64,000 bases of DNA, taken from positions 50,676-114,675 of the forward strand of contig NZ_LMUO01000006.1 of the NCBI RefSeq assembly GCF_009765905.1, in the 5' to 3' direction. Origin of the DNA: Mucilaginibacter sp. L196 (GTDB lineage: Bacteria; Bacteroidota; Bacteroidia; Sphingobacteriales; Sphingobacteriaceae). Below the pieces are notes generated by a model, which did not search any database, had not been told where the DNA came from, and saw nothing but the letters and a program-made list of their open reading frames with translations. Shown in pieces: positions 1 to 8,381 of this stretch (position 1 is the stretch's first letter; each line of letters opens with the position of its first letter). The translations under genes and the position numbers were made by a program.

Positions 1-1876
1 GCGGATCGATATTAAAAATATCGGCCAAACTTAAACTATAGGCGCCGTAACTTGCTGCTGATACAAATAATCTTACAACCTTTCTGCTTGTAGTACTATA
101 ATCACTCATTTCGTTTATGCCTAACCTTTTATTATCTGATGAATAACTCGAAAGGTATACGCTTGTTCCGTCAAGATCTATAGCATCTTCCTTGGGGTTG
201 TAGCTATCAGACCATAATTTACTAAAGTAAATGCCCGTTTGCGTAGAGATAAGCGTATCTTGTGTTTCTGTTATCTGCAAGTGCAGGCCGCTAAGAACAT
301 TTGTAGGTTCTACTTGAGCTGCCGATATTGATGAGCCTTGTTTTTGGTTGAGTAATAATAATGGCGTACCACCAGAAACCAGCTGTTGTGATGCAACTTT
401 TTCACCTTCTTGAAATGTTACTGTACCACCAGAAGCTATAGCCCCAACAAAAAAGCCCTGACCGCTTGCTATATAACGACTGATAGCAGATGACATTGTT
501 TGTGTAGCGTTACTTATTGCATTAATAGCATAATAGGCCTGGCTTGTTTGTTTAAACTCCCAAAAAGTAGAGCTAATGGAGGTCGCGTTATCAGTATATA
601 CTTTATCAATATCTATCGTGCTCGCATACGGATTACCAACCTGGTGCAAGCCGGGGGTCGCAGCTCCTGATGTCGTTGTATAGGTCATCAATGTATTATT
701 ACCTGCTTGGCCATCAAAAAAGTGTAATAAGATATTACCCTGGTTAAGATAACCTGTATCTGTTACCACACAAGTGGTTTCAGGTATACGCGATGCAGCA
801 ACGCTGTAAGGGCTGCTATTATTCCCTACAAAGTATACCAGGTAAGAGTTTCCTACCGGGACCACTACATTGGAGGTTACCGTAACCAGGTCCGTGGCCA
901 GGGTGGATACCGAATAAGGTGTTACTCCCGGCCTCGTTACAGCTCCTGTTACCGAAGTAACGCCAACATTCTGCCCACCGCTATAAGCCGTATGGTTTAC
1001 AGTCCGGGTTTCATTATATAAATAGGTAAGCGGGTTAAGTGTATAGATTGTAAAACCCGTACCCGGCCCCCCCGTCAATATCCCGCCACCCAAATATATT
1101 AAACCGATATTCGCCTGAATGGATGTCTGGTTTAAGCTGCCGCTGATATTTACAGGAGAGGATAGCAAGCGATACCCCCGATAAGCCAACGATCCGCCCG
1201 TTATATAACGCTGCACATTATAAGTACCCGCGAAATAAGATGTTCCACCGGAAGAATTATAACCTATACTTGCAGATCCGCTTGCATCGGACATTAATGT
1301 AAAAACACCTGTATTGGTAACTGTTATTTGCTTATTTAATGTTAATGACGCTGTTGAGGCGATACTTGAAGTACCTCCTACGCTAATATTGGGGATATAG
1401 TAGTTGACATAGATAGTGATGCCCAAAAGAATATAGGAGTAGTTCAAACTATAACTTTGTAAAACCGGGTTAGCACCAGCATCAACAATTAACCCTTGCG
1501 ATAAGGTTAGTGGTGTATAGCTGGCAGAACCCAACCCTTGTACAATATTGTCAATGGTTAAACTAGTATTATTATTACTATTCGGGCCAAATTCCATCGT
1601 AGCAAACGTAATATTACCACTCGTTGATAAAAGAGCCGGCTGGTTATTGGCGGTTGGATACGGAATCACACCTATTCTTATATTATCACTAGAACCCGGA
1701 GCAGTAGCAAACAAAATCGGGGCAGGACTTCCGTTAATTAGGTAATTATGTGGATCGGTTATATCGCTACTTACACCACCTACCCAATCATATACCGCCC
1801 CGTAACTTTTATTGCTTTGAAAAAAGCACGTTAATAATATACAGGTGAACAGAAATTTCAGTAATTGTTTTTTCAT
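1..1876 (-). CDS. Large secreted surface protein, 5' part only
   Basis: An open frame starts at the ATG at 1876 and stays open to the left edge (625 codons), so the C-terminus is missing. It opens with a Sec signal peptide: Met, two lysines, a hydrophobic core FLFTCILLTCFF, then a polar region. The mature part is rich in Ser, Thr, Asn and Gly in short beta-type segments (GGTSSIASTASLTLN, YNVQRYITGGSLAYRGYRLL). This resembles the large surface proteins of Sphingobacteria that often end in a type IX secretion sorting domain; that end is outside the window, so secretion by T9SS is inference. No catalytic motif was recognised. Confidence 0.75.
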   Translation of the reverse strand, partial: MKKQLLKFLFTCILLTCFFQSNKSYGAVYDWVGGVSSDITDPHNYLINGSPAPILFATAPGSSDNIRIGVIPYPTANNQPALLSTSGNITFATMEFGPNSNNNTSLTIDNIVQGLGSASYTPLTLSQGLIVDAGANPVLQSYSLNYSYILLGITIYVNYYIPNISVGGTSSIASTASLTLNKQITVTNTGVFTLMSDASGSASIGYNSSGGTSYFAGTYNVQRYITGGSLAYRGYRLLSSPVNISGSLNQTSIQANIGLIYLGGGILTGGPGTGFTIYTLNPLTYLYNETRTVNHTAYSGGQNVGVTSVTGAVTRPGVTPYSVSTLATDLVTVTSNVVVPVGNSYLVYFVGNNSSPYSVAASRIPETTCVVTDTGYLNQGNILLHFFDGQAGNNTLMTYTTTSGAATPGLHQVGNPYASTIDIDKVYTDNATSISSTFWEFKQTSQAYYAINAISNATQTMSSAISRYIASGQGFFVGAIASGGTVTFQEGEKVASQQLVSGGTPLLLLNQKQGSSISAAQVEPTNVLSGLHLQITETQDTLISTQTGIYFSKLWSDSYNPKEDAIDLDGTSVYLSSYSSDNKRLGINEMSDYSTTSRKVVRLFVSAASYGAYSLSLADIFNIDP

Positions 1877-2350
1877 ATACAAAACTTATTGAATGAAAAA
1901 CAAACAGGTAAATCATCTGCATAAAACTTGGAATCAAGTTTAGTTGATGCTTTGTAAATGTTATGCAACAGAAAGAACAATCCACTAAAAAGTATCTTTA
2001 ATAAAAACCGAAGGTTTCGAGGTTGGTATCTATTTACACTATAAGGCATCGGTGTAGAAGTTTATCGACAACGAGTTTTTTACTATAAAGCAATATTACA
2101 GCTATAAGTTGTGATATTTAACGGAATTTACACAATGATTAAAATGAACAGATAATCTATCTATCATAAAGCAAAACAGACTAACGTACTAGTTAAATAA
2201 GCCAATCGACTTAATTATTCATGTTAAGCAACTTGCTATTTATTGTTACCAATAATTTACTATAATATTGATTTACAATACGTTAATAATATCCAATAAA
2301 TTTCTTTAAAATTTATTTACATTCTTTTTAATTTATTAAATAGAAGGCAC
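1877..2350. other. AT-rich intergenic region
   Basis: This divergent gap of about 470 bases lies between the secreted protein on the reverse strand and a decayed gene on the forward strand. It is very AT-rich and holds no convincing open frame. It must contain the promoter of the leftmost gene, but no unambiguous TAnnTTTG box was found. Confidence 0.5.
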
Positions 2351-2723
2351 ATGAAAAAGTCAATCACAATTGGCTTAGTAGCCATTTCCGCAGCTCCCTT
2401 TTCTCAGGAAATCGTTAAAAACGGAACTATTTATAAGGAGCATCACCTACATTACTGCTGTTGAACAATTGACCAGATTGTATTCAAAAGCAGATCCAGT
2501 GGGAACAAATCACAATTAAAAAGGTAGATTATTCTGACGCTCGTGAATACAGCGCCGATCCGTTCACAATACAATCTTGGTGGTCAATTACGGCGGTGAA
2601 TAAGAAAACTAAAAAAACAGCTGCCTTTGAAGAGTTTTTTTTGATACTTTTAATAAAGATGGTAAAATAGTCTCCTATGGTCAGTACTATGATACAAAAT
2701 CTATAATGGGTGCTATGAAATAA
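2351..2723 (+). pseudogene. Decayed NTF2-like (SnoaL-like) protein
   Basis: A start codon and signal-like N-terminus (MKKSITIGLVAISAAPFSQE) are followed by coherent protein segments in different frames: ITAVEQLTRLYSKADPVG, then QWEQITIKKVDYSDAREY and PFTIQSWWSITAVNKK, then FDTFNKDGKIVSYGQYYD ending at the TAA at 2721. At least three frameshifts separate them. The pattern of tryptophans followed by a K-DGKI-YYD ending resembles small NTF2-fold proteins. The family call is by eye; the broken state is directly visible. Confidence 0.55.
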
Positions 2724-2858
2724 CTCTTCTGAAAAATTTAAAGTAAAATGCGCCTTACCGTCGGCATTTTCTTTTAAACATCAAGTGTGTTTGGTAATCT
2801 TAAACCAATTAAATTGTAACATATACATTATATACAGTTTTTCTTCAAACTTAAATTA

Positions 2859-2866
2859 CACCTTTG
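2859..2866 (+). promoter_or_regulatory. Probable -7 box of the TonB-type receptor gene
   Basis: CACCTTTG matches the Bacteroidota -7 consensus TAnnTTTG at six of eight positions. It lies 18 bases upstream of the ATG at 2885. An upstream in-frame TTG at 2864 falls inside this box, which argues against it as the start. Confidence 0.4.
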
Positions 2867-2884
2867 CGGAAATTAAACTCCCTC

Positions 2885-5380
2885 ATGCGTACCATAGTTC
2901 TTTTCATAGCCTTAACCATTTCTACCTTTTTTGCTAACGCTCAAAACAAAGGGAAGATCACCGGCAAGGTCACCGATGCCACAACCAAGCAAGTAATTGA
3001 TTACGCCACTATTAGCTTATACAAACAAGGTGCTACCGCTCCTTTTAATGGCGTTGTTACGGATGAGAAAGGCAACTTTACTGTACAAGGGCTCGCAACG
3101 GGCGATTATGTTGTAAAAATTGACTTTATTGGCTATCAACAAAAAGTAATAGCGCACGCGGTAATAACCGATGCCGCCCCTACTGCTGCATTAGGTAATA
3201 TATTTTTGGCTCCGGTGCAAAATCAACTACAGGATGTAGTGATAACCGCCAAACGGCCTACAGTGGAAAACAAGATCGACAAGATGGTTTACAATCCACA
3301 AAACGATCTTACTGCTCAGGGAGGTATGGCTATCGACATTTTACAAAAAGTACCGCAAATATCTGTTGATATTGATGGCAACGTGGAATTGCAGGGAAAC
3401 TCAAATATCCGCTTCCTGATAAATGGTAAACCATCCAGCATATTTGGGTCAAGCCTTACCGAGGCATTGCAATCTATCCCAGCCAGCCAGATCCAAAGCA
3501 TCGAGGTAATCACTAACCCCGGTGCTAAGTATGATGCTACAGGTACAGGCGGTATCATCAACATCATCTTAAAACAAAACAATGTACAGGGTGTAAATGG
3601 TTCTGTTAATCTATCGGCAGGAACCAGGCTCGAGAACGGCTCCTTTAATATAAATGCAAAAAAAGGCAATTTTGGTGTAGGCGCCTTTTTTAATGGTAAC
3701 GAACGTATAAACACCACAACACTTACTAACGCGACAACCAAATCAACCGATGCCACTACCGGTACCACAACAGATTTATTGCAGAACGGTTCCAGCGCTT
3801 TTAAAAGGAGCGGCTACCAGTCGGGTATTAATTTCCAATGGGATGTTACTAAAAAGGACCAGTTAACAGCCTCATTTAGTTATAACCATTTTGGTAACGA
3901 CAATGTAGGTACAACCAACCAGGAACAGTTAGAAACCGGGGTCTCAAATGATATTTTAAAAGATCAGTTTAGTACGCTAAACTCGGTTAGCCATTTTCAT
4001 GCTAATTCATCGGACGTTAGCCTTGGATACAAAAAAACATTTGACAAGAAAGATGAAGAGCTTGATTTCCTGGTTTCATCAAGTCTTGGTAGTAACTATA
4101 ACTATGCCTCGCAGCAACAATCTTATTTAGATGGAAGCTTGCCAACATCTGGCTCAATGAGTACAAATCCGGGTACCGACAGGGAAACTGATATATCCCT
4201 GGATTATACTTATCCATTTAGCAAAACCTTCACTTTAGAAACAGGTGCAAAAGCGGTTATTGAGGATATAAGTAATAGTGTAGCTACCGACACCTTATTA
4301 AATAATGGTGGATATTCTCCGGACGCCGGACAAACCTACAACTTCAATTATAACCGCGATGTTTTTGCCTATTATATATCAGGCACATTTTCGCTCTTCC
4401 ATGATTTTATAAATGGTATGGCTGGCCTTCGTTATGAATATACTAGCACCAGTTCCAGTTATGCAAACACAAATGTTCCAGGTTATGGTATACTGGCCCC
4501 TTCCTTTGTGTTACAGCATAAATTGAGTGATGACCAGTCTATTAAATTTAGTTATAGCTACCGTTTACAACGCCCGGAATATAGCGACGTGGATCCATTT
4601 TACAATGTTTCCGATCCGCATAATATCAGCACCGGTAACCCTAACCTAAAACCTGAACTTGGCCACAACTTCGAGTTAGGCTATAACAAATCATTCAACA
4701 ACGGCCCAAGCATTTACCTGTCGGCTTTTTACAGGTATAATACCAACGATATCCAATCATTAACTACCTATTACAATACTTACAATGTAAATGGCACCGA
4801 TTATAATGATGTAGAACTAACAACCCGTTCAAACATCGGCTCCGAAATTAACGAAGGCGCTAACCTGTTCATCTCCATCCCGGTTACCGGCAAATTCAGT
4901 CTAAGGTCAAACAACTTTTTTGCAGATAGGATCTCGAAAAACCCGTTTGATCCGTTGAACCCGGGTGACCCAACAAGAGTTAGCGGTTTTGCTTACCGCC
5001 TTAACCTGAATGCTTCGTACGAGTTTGCACCAAGCTTTGCTGCCGAGGTATTTGGCAACTATCGATCATCACAACGTACTATACAGGGCACAAGCCCGGC
5101 ATTTGCCTTTTACAATTTCGCGGTACGTAAGCAGCTATGGAAAAAAACAGCAAGCATTGGCTTAACCGCTGCAAATCCCTTCAGTAACTATATCAAGCAA
5201 ACCGCTACCACAAACACCGGCAACTCATATGAAACCAGCACACGCGAGGTTCCGTTCCGTTCATTCGGCATCAGCCTAACCTACAAGTTTGGCAAGCTCG
5301 ACTTCAAGAAACCTGCCAAGGAAGATGTACCCGACGATACAACAACGCCTAACAAAACTCCGGATAGCGGTCCAAAATAA
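2885..5380 (+). CDS. TonB-dependent outer-membrane receptor (beta-barrel family)
   Basis: The product has 831 residues. A signal peptide ending near NAQ is followed by a carboxypeptidase-regulatory-like domain at about residues 23-105 (GKITGKVTDATTKQ to GYQQKV). A TonB plug follows at about 110-220, with the typical SIEVITNPGAKYDATGTGGI segment. The rest is a long beta-barrel of alternating aromatic strands. This architecture fits the outer-membrane beta-barrel family of TonB receptors. The C-terminal tail (KPAKEDVPDDTT) is polar and extends past the last strand. The substrate cannot be read from the sequence. The gene stands alone, ahead of a strong terminator, with no SusD partner. Confidence 0.88.
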   Translation: MRTIVLFIALTISTFFANAQNKGKITGKVTDATTKQVIDYATISLYKQGATAPFNGVVTDEKGNFTVQGLATGDYVVKIDFIGYQQKVIAHAVITDAAPTAALGNIFLAPVQNQLQDVVITAKRPTVENKIDKMVYNPQNDLTAQGGMAIDILQKVPQISVDIDGNVELQGNSNIRFLINGKPSSIFGSSLTEALQSIPASQIQSIEVITNPGAKYDATGTGGIINIILKQNNVQGVNGSVNLSAGTRLENGSFNINAKKGNFGVGAFFNGNERINTTTLTNATTKSTDATTGTTTDLLQNGSSAFKRSGYQSGINFQWDVTKKDQLTASFSYNHFGNDNVGTTNQEQLETGVSNDILKDQFSTLNSVSHFHANSSDVSLGYKKTFDKKDEELDFLVSSSLGSNYNYASQQQSYLDGSLPTSGSMSTNPGTDRETDISLDYTYPFSKTFTLETGAKAVIEDISNSVATDTLLNNGGYSPDAGQTYNFNYNRDVFAYYISGTFSLFHDFINGMAGLRYEYTSTSSSYANTNVPGYGILAPSFVLQHKLSDDQSIKFSYSYRLQRPEYSDVDPFYNVSDPHNISTGNPNLKPELGHNFELGYNKSFNNGPSIYLSAFYRYNTNDIQSLTTYYNTYNVNGTDYNDVELTTRSNIGSEINEGANLFISIPVTGKFSLRSNNFFADRISKNPFDPLNPGDPTRVSGFAYRLNLNASYEFAPSFAAEVFGNYRSSQRTIQGTSPAFAFYNFAVRKQLWKKTASIGLTAANPFSNYIKQTATTNTGNSYETSTREVPFRSFGISLTYKFGKLDFKKPAKEDVPDDTTTPNKTPDSGPK

Positions 5381-5391
5381 AATTAACAAAC

Positions 5392-5427
5392 AAAAAAGCC
5401 ATCCGTTAGCTAACGGATGGCTTTTTT
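5392..5427. terminator. Bidirectional rho-independent terminator
   Basis: A perfect 36-base palindrome has A6 on the left, a GCCATCCGTTAG arm and its complement, and T6 on the right. It lies 12 bases after the receptor stop codon and could terminate transcription from either side. Confidence 0.9.
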
Positions 5428-5471
5428 GTTATCATCGTTTTATAAATAACATTCCAAAACAGCATAAACGC

Positions 5472-5498
5472 AAAAAGCCGGGCAATGCCCGGCTTTTC
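5472..5498 (-). terminator. Terminator of the RRM protein gene
   Basis: The arms GCCGGGC (5477-5483) and GCCCGGC (5487-5493) enclose a 3-base loop. Read on the reverse strand the hairpin is followed by a U-run, just downstream of the gene that ends at 5525. Confidence 0.8.
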
Positions 5499-5524
5499 AA
5501 AAAAGAATAATATGTTATAATAGC

Positions 5525-5809
5525 TTAATTGTGTCTAAAACCACCTTTGCCGCCACCGCCGCTAAAGCCTTTGTCCTCAGCAACGTTTACAGTAATACGA
5601 CGACCGTAGTAGCTGGCGCCATTCATGCACCTGATAGCTTCTTTAGCTTCATCCTCGTTCACCATCTCCACAAATCCAAAACCCTTACTCTCTTTTGTTT
5701 CGCGGTCCTTAATGATCCTGAGGGACTTAACCGGCCCAAAATCACCAAACACAGCTGTTAATTCGGCCTCATCCACTTCAAGTGGCAAGCCTGCAATAAA
5801 TACTTTCAT
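5525..5809 (-). CDS. RRM-domain RNA-binding protein
   Basis: This is a single RNA-recognition motif of 94 residues. RNP-2 is VFIAGL near residue 4, and RNP-1 is KGFGFVEM near residue 43. A short glycine-rich tail (GFSGGGGKGGF) follows. The size and layout match the small cold-inducible RNA-binding proteins found in cyanobacteria and Bacteroidota, thought to act as RNA chaperones. The ATG at 5809 is chosen over an in-frame TTG one codon earlier. The gene has its own terminator and appears monocistronic. Confidence 0.9.
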   Translation of the reverse strand: MKVFIAGLPLEVDEAELTAVFGDFGPVKSLRIIKDRETKESKGFGFVEMVNEDEAKEAIRCMNGASYYGRRITVNVAEDKGFSGGGGKGGFRHN

Positions 5810-5994
5810 CAATGTTTTAAAATTTAGTCAAAGATACACAAAAAAGGCCGTATTTACGCTATCTGCGCCACTAATAAGGCTGTACTAAACGCTTTTTGAC
5901 TTAAGGGTTACTAAGTGAAAAATGATGGCTGTAAAGATGAGCGGAAATAAAAAAAGAGTCCACACTTGCAAGCCCGCGCCGGCACCTTGGTAAG

Positions 5995-6561
5995 TTATTT
6001 CAACCGTAAGCTGAATGTACCTTTAACCTTATAGGTAGTAGGTTTGCCTAAACCCGCTTTAACCAGGTAAGTATAAAATGTGCCTTTTGCCAGTACGCTA
6101 TCTTGCTTGTAAGCGCTAAGGTTTATCTTGCCGTAATCCTGAACAGTGGCACTATCGGTTAGCGCGTATTGATCGGCATCTCCTTTATCTGGCTTCAAAA
6201 TAAACTGACTGCCTGCAACATTAGTATTAATGTTACTTAGGGCATATCCGCTGCTGCTTATGCCAAAGCTCATGTTATGGGCTTTATTAATCGCAGTGAT
6301 ACCGAAGTACTGGTTGTTGCCATTATGCACATTCACAAAAGCTATGGAGTCGATAGCAGCGTCAAAGCTATAAGTAGAGTCTTGTAAGGTTATTTTTAGA
6401 GTTCCTTTAGTAGCAAGATAATTGTCTGGTGCGGTAAAGGTGGTGTCAGGTTTGCCCGAAGCATCATCCTTAACTTCCTGATCTTTTTGGCATGATGCGA
6501 TCACCCCCGAAAGCAGCAAAAAAATTAAAATGAAATATTGAGTAAACCTCTTATTTCTCAT
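5995..6561 (-). CDS. Uncharacterised lipoprotein
   Basis: The product has 188 residues. A basic start, a hydrophobic stretch and the lipobox GVIASC with Cys at 24 mark it as a lipoprotein. The mature part begins with a short charged linker, followed by a beta-rich domain (GTLKITLQDSTYSF, NNQYFGITAINKA, KGTFSLRL). The layout is reminiscent of the DUF6252-type lipoproteins of Bacteroidota, but I cannot assign it. It has no operon partner: the next gene upstream is divergent and belongs to the phage block. Confidence 0.75.
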   Translation of the reverse strand: MRNKRFTQYFILIFLLLSGVIASCQKDQEVKDDASGKPDTTFTAPDNYLATKGTLKITLQDSTYSFDAAIDSIAFVNVHNGNNQYFGITAINKAHNMSFGISSSGYALSNINTNVAGSQFILKPDKGDADQYALTDSATVQDYGKINLSAYKQDSVLAKGTFYTYLVKAGLGKPTTYKVKGTFSLRLK

Positions 6562-6756
6562 GCCGGACCTTTATTTTCTATAGCGCTTATAATTATACGT
6601 AAAAATAGTTAAAATAGTTGTGTATAAATTACGCTAAGTGTTTTTTAACAACTTTTAACACGTAAAAAAAATGCTACAAAAAATCAGCCAAAAAGCTGGC
6701 TAATAATTAATTAAAATCAAAACCAATATTTTCTCCAGTTATTTTCTTTCTAACCC

Positions 6757-6787
6757 TTGCAAATGCTAATTATTTTAGTTATCTTTG
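6757..6787 (+). promoter_or_regulatory. Strong Bacteroidota promoter of the phage block
   Basis: TTG at 6757-6759 lies 20 bases before TATCTTTG at 6780-6787, a full match to the TAnnTTTG -7 box. Transcription from it would begin close to 6793, which favours the ATG at 6828 over upstream candidates for the small terminase. Confidence 0.7.
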
Positions 6788-6827
6788 ATTGTCTTTTATG
6801 CCATCCGGCATTTTAATCATAAATTTC

Positions 6828-7364
6828 ATGAAGCCTAAATATCCGAAGTTCACAGCCAATGAACTCACTAACCTTATTGACCAATATTTTATCTGCATCA
6901 AAGGAAAATACCGCATGACCAAAACGCCACCAAAAAAAGAAGGCGACAAACCAACCCGCACCAAAACCTGGGACCGCGAGCCTGAATTTGCTACTATTAG
7001 CGGCCTCGCACTCTTCCTCGGCTTCAGTAGCCGGCAGGTTTTTGACGATTGCATGCGCAGGGGCAAATACTCCGATATACTAAAACGTGGCTGCCTGCGG
7101 GTTGAAGCATTTTACGAAAGCCGTTTACACCAGCACTCCACCAGCGGAGCCATCTTCGCCCTGAAAAGCATGGGATGGAACGAAAAGCACGAAAGCAAGC
7201 CAACCGATGATACCACATTAAAAACCATCAGCATAAAAATCATCGAAAGCGGCCCAAAACCGGTCAGCTCCGAAAAAGAAGTCATCATCCAAGAAACAAT
7301 AGAACCACCGCCAAACAATGCCATTCAGCATCAAAATCATACCAATGACCCAATGACCCAATGA
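6828..7364 (+). CDS. Phage terminase small subunit
   Basis: The product has 178 residues. The core ATISGLALFLGFSSRQVFDD, then SDILKRGCLRVEAFYE and SGAIFALKSMGW, is the typical small-terminase fold of the DNA-packaging family in Bacteroidota phages, where the helix-turn-helix recognises the packaging site. An in-frame ATG at 6798 would leave almost no leader after the promoter, so 6828 (MKPKYPKF) is preferred. The last codons (PMTQ) are encoded by the start of an 8-base tandem repeat, and the stop TGA overlaps an ATG within it. The C-terminal 60 residues are polar and low in complexity. Confidence 0.82.
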   Translation: MKPKYPKFTANELTNLIDQYFICIKGKYRMTKTPPKKEGDKPTRTKTWDREPEFATISGLALFLGFSSRQVFDDCMRRGKYSDILKRGCLRVEAFYESRLHQHSTSGAIFALKSMGWNEKHESKPTDDTTLKTISIKIIESGPKPVSSEKEVIIQETIEPPPNNAIQHQNHTNDPMTQ

Positions 7365-7440
7365 CCCAATGACCCAATGACCCAATGACCCAATGACCCA
7401 ATGACCCAATGACCCAATGACCCAATGACCCAATGACCCA
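7345..7440 (+). repeat. 12-copy ATGACCCA tandem repeat between terminase genes
   Basis: There are twelve perfect copies of the 8-base unit ATGACCCA. A thirteenth, altered unit (ATGACCTC) begins at 7441 and supplies the start codon of the large terminase. Every unit contains ATGA. Each ATG opens a frame reading Met-Thr-Gln-stop, and its TGA overlaps the next ATG. The small-terminase stop lies in the third unit. Confidence 0.95.
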
Positions 7441-7791
7441 ATGACCTCAACCATCCTCTTCACACAAAACTATCATTCCACAGCCCAAACCGTCGTAAAC
7501 CAGGGCGGCACCAGCTCCGGCAAAACCTATGCTATCGAGCAGGTTCTATTTTGCCTCGCCTGCGAAAATCATAAACAGGTGATAACTGTTGTTGGCCAAG
7601 ATATTCCCAATCTTAAAGCAGGTGCCCTACGCGATGCCTTGAATATTTATAACAGTTCCGACCAGTTAAAAAACCTGGTCAAAAACTATAATAAAACCGA
7701 CAGGATATTTGAGTTTCATAACGGTACAGCAAAACATCCTCGCCCAAACCATCAACAGGGTGAACCTTTAGTTTTAGTATCAAGTAGCTAG
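7441..7791 (+). pseudogene. Terminase large subunit with internal deletion
   Basis: The frame gives 116 residues, against more than 400 for large terminases. The N-terminus carries a clear ATPase Walker A (GGTSSGKT, residues about 21-28) and the following terminase segment up to FEFHNGT at about residue 97. After that the frame is unrelated. In the neighbouring frame, QQNILAQTINRVNL ends at the TAG at 7769, directly before a junction repeat like those after the other phage genes. I infer that the middle (most of the ATPase and the whole nuclease domain) was deleted and the old C-terminus is now out of frame. DNA packaging by this copy should be impossible. Confidence 0.7.
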
Positions 7792-7815
7792 TACATAGTA
7801 TCAAATACTATATAG
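7775..7815. repeat. Junction repeat after the terminase remnant
   Basis: Short repeats of TAGTATCAA and AAGTAGC lie just after the old terminase stop codon and belong to the same sequence family as the junctions at 11.2 and 12.5 kb. The segment CATAGTATCAAATACTATATAG is nearly self-complementary. Confidence 0.6.
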
Positions 7816-8088
7816 TTCCTAAAAATCAGTACCTAGTTAAGTTAATACCTCAAAAGCACAGGCCTGCTTTTACCGCCCCAAACCGGCATTGTTTGGCTCG
7901 GTAAACACAGACCCAACTAAAAGCACCAACAATAATAGAGGCAGGCACAGCGAGGAGTTTTCTTTGTTTACTTTCTTTTGCGGAAAAAGAACGGCGGAGC
8001 CCTCTTGAGAGCCATTGAAAACAAACAACCGAAAAACGTGACGACTTAGCGTCAGCGATACCATAGACCTATACGAAATCACTTTAAA
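7816..8088. other. Non-coding segment with a dispersed-repeat-like stretch
   Basis: No credible gene is seen. The part at about 7935-8000 contains a segment near ACAGCGAGGAGTTTTCTTTG and TACTTTCTTTTGCGG. From memory this resembles a motif scattered through Sphingobacteria intergenic DNA. It may mark the scar of the insertion or deletion that removed most of the large terminase. Confidence 0.4.
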
Positions 8089-8322
8089 ATGAATATAACA
8101 ACTGCAAACCTCCTCTTCGATGAAGGAACATTCTCAGCCATGTACAAAGCCGGCTTTATCACTACCAAAGTTTTCATTTATCGCGAAATCTACCTTTGGA
8201 TCCAAGCACAGATTAAAACCCGTAACCTCAGCAAACGCCAGGCAGTACTGGAAGCCGAAGTAAAATTTAAGAAAGATGAACGTACCATTTGGCGTGCATT
8301 AAACAGCTTTGATGATAATTAA
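8089..8322 (+). CDS. Small helical protein, possible HTH
   Basis: The product has 77 residues and no family was recognised. The second half (LSKRQAVLEAEVKFKKDERTIWRAL) could form a helix-turn-helix, with DERTIWRAL as the recognition helix. It may be a small phage regulator. It starts with an ATG after an A-rich stretch and ends 59 bases before the signal peptidase start codon. Confidence 0.55.
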   Translation: MNITTANLLFDEGTFSAMYKAGFITTKVFIYREIYLWIQAQIKTRNLSKRQAVLEAEVKFKKDERTIWRALNSFDDN

Positions 8323-8381
8323 CGAGATTATTTTGTAACAAGATTTGTCTGTTTCAATCTAAAGTGATAAACTTGTTTATC

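Noticed and set aside
2864..2884. Upstream TTG start for the TonB receptor
   Set aside because: It lies within a probable -7 box, and the signal peptide begins naturally at the ATG at 2885.
3316..3768. Antisense 150-residue frame in the TonB-receptor gene
   Set aside because: It overlaps a well supported gene and its composition mirrors the opposite strand.
7345..7440. Regular repeat resembling a CRISPR array
   Set aside because: The units are 8 bases, contiguous and without spacers, and no cas genes are near.
7870..8082. Reverse-strand 70-residue frame
   Set aside because: It has no family resemblance and overlaps a stretch that looks like a dispersed intergenic repeat.
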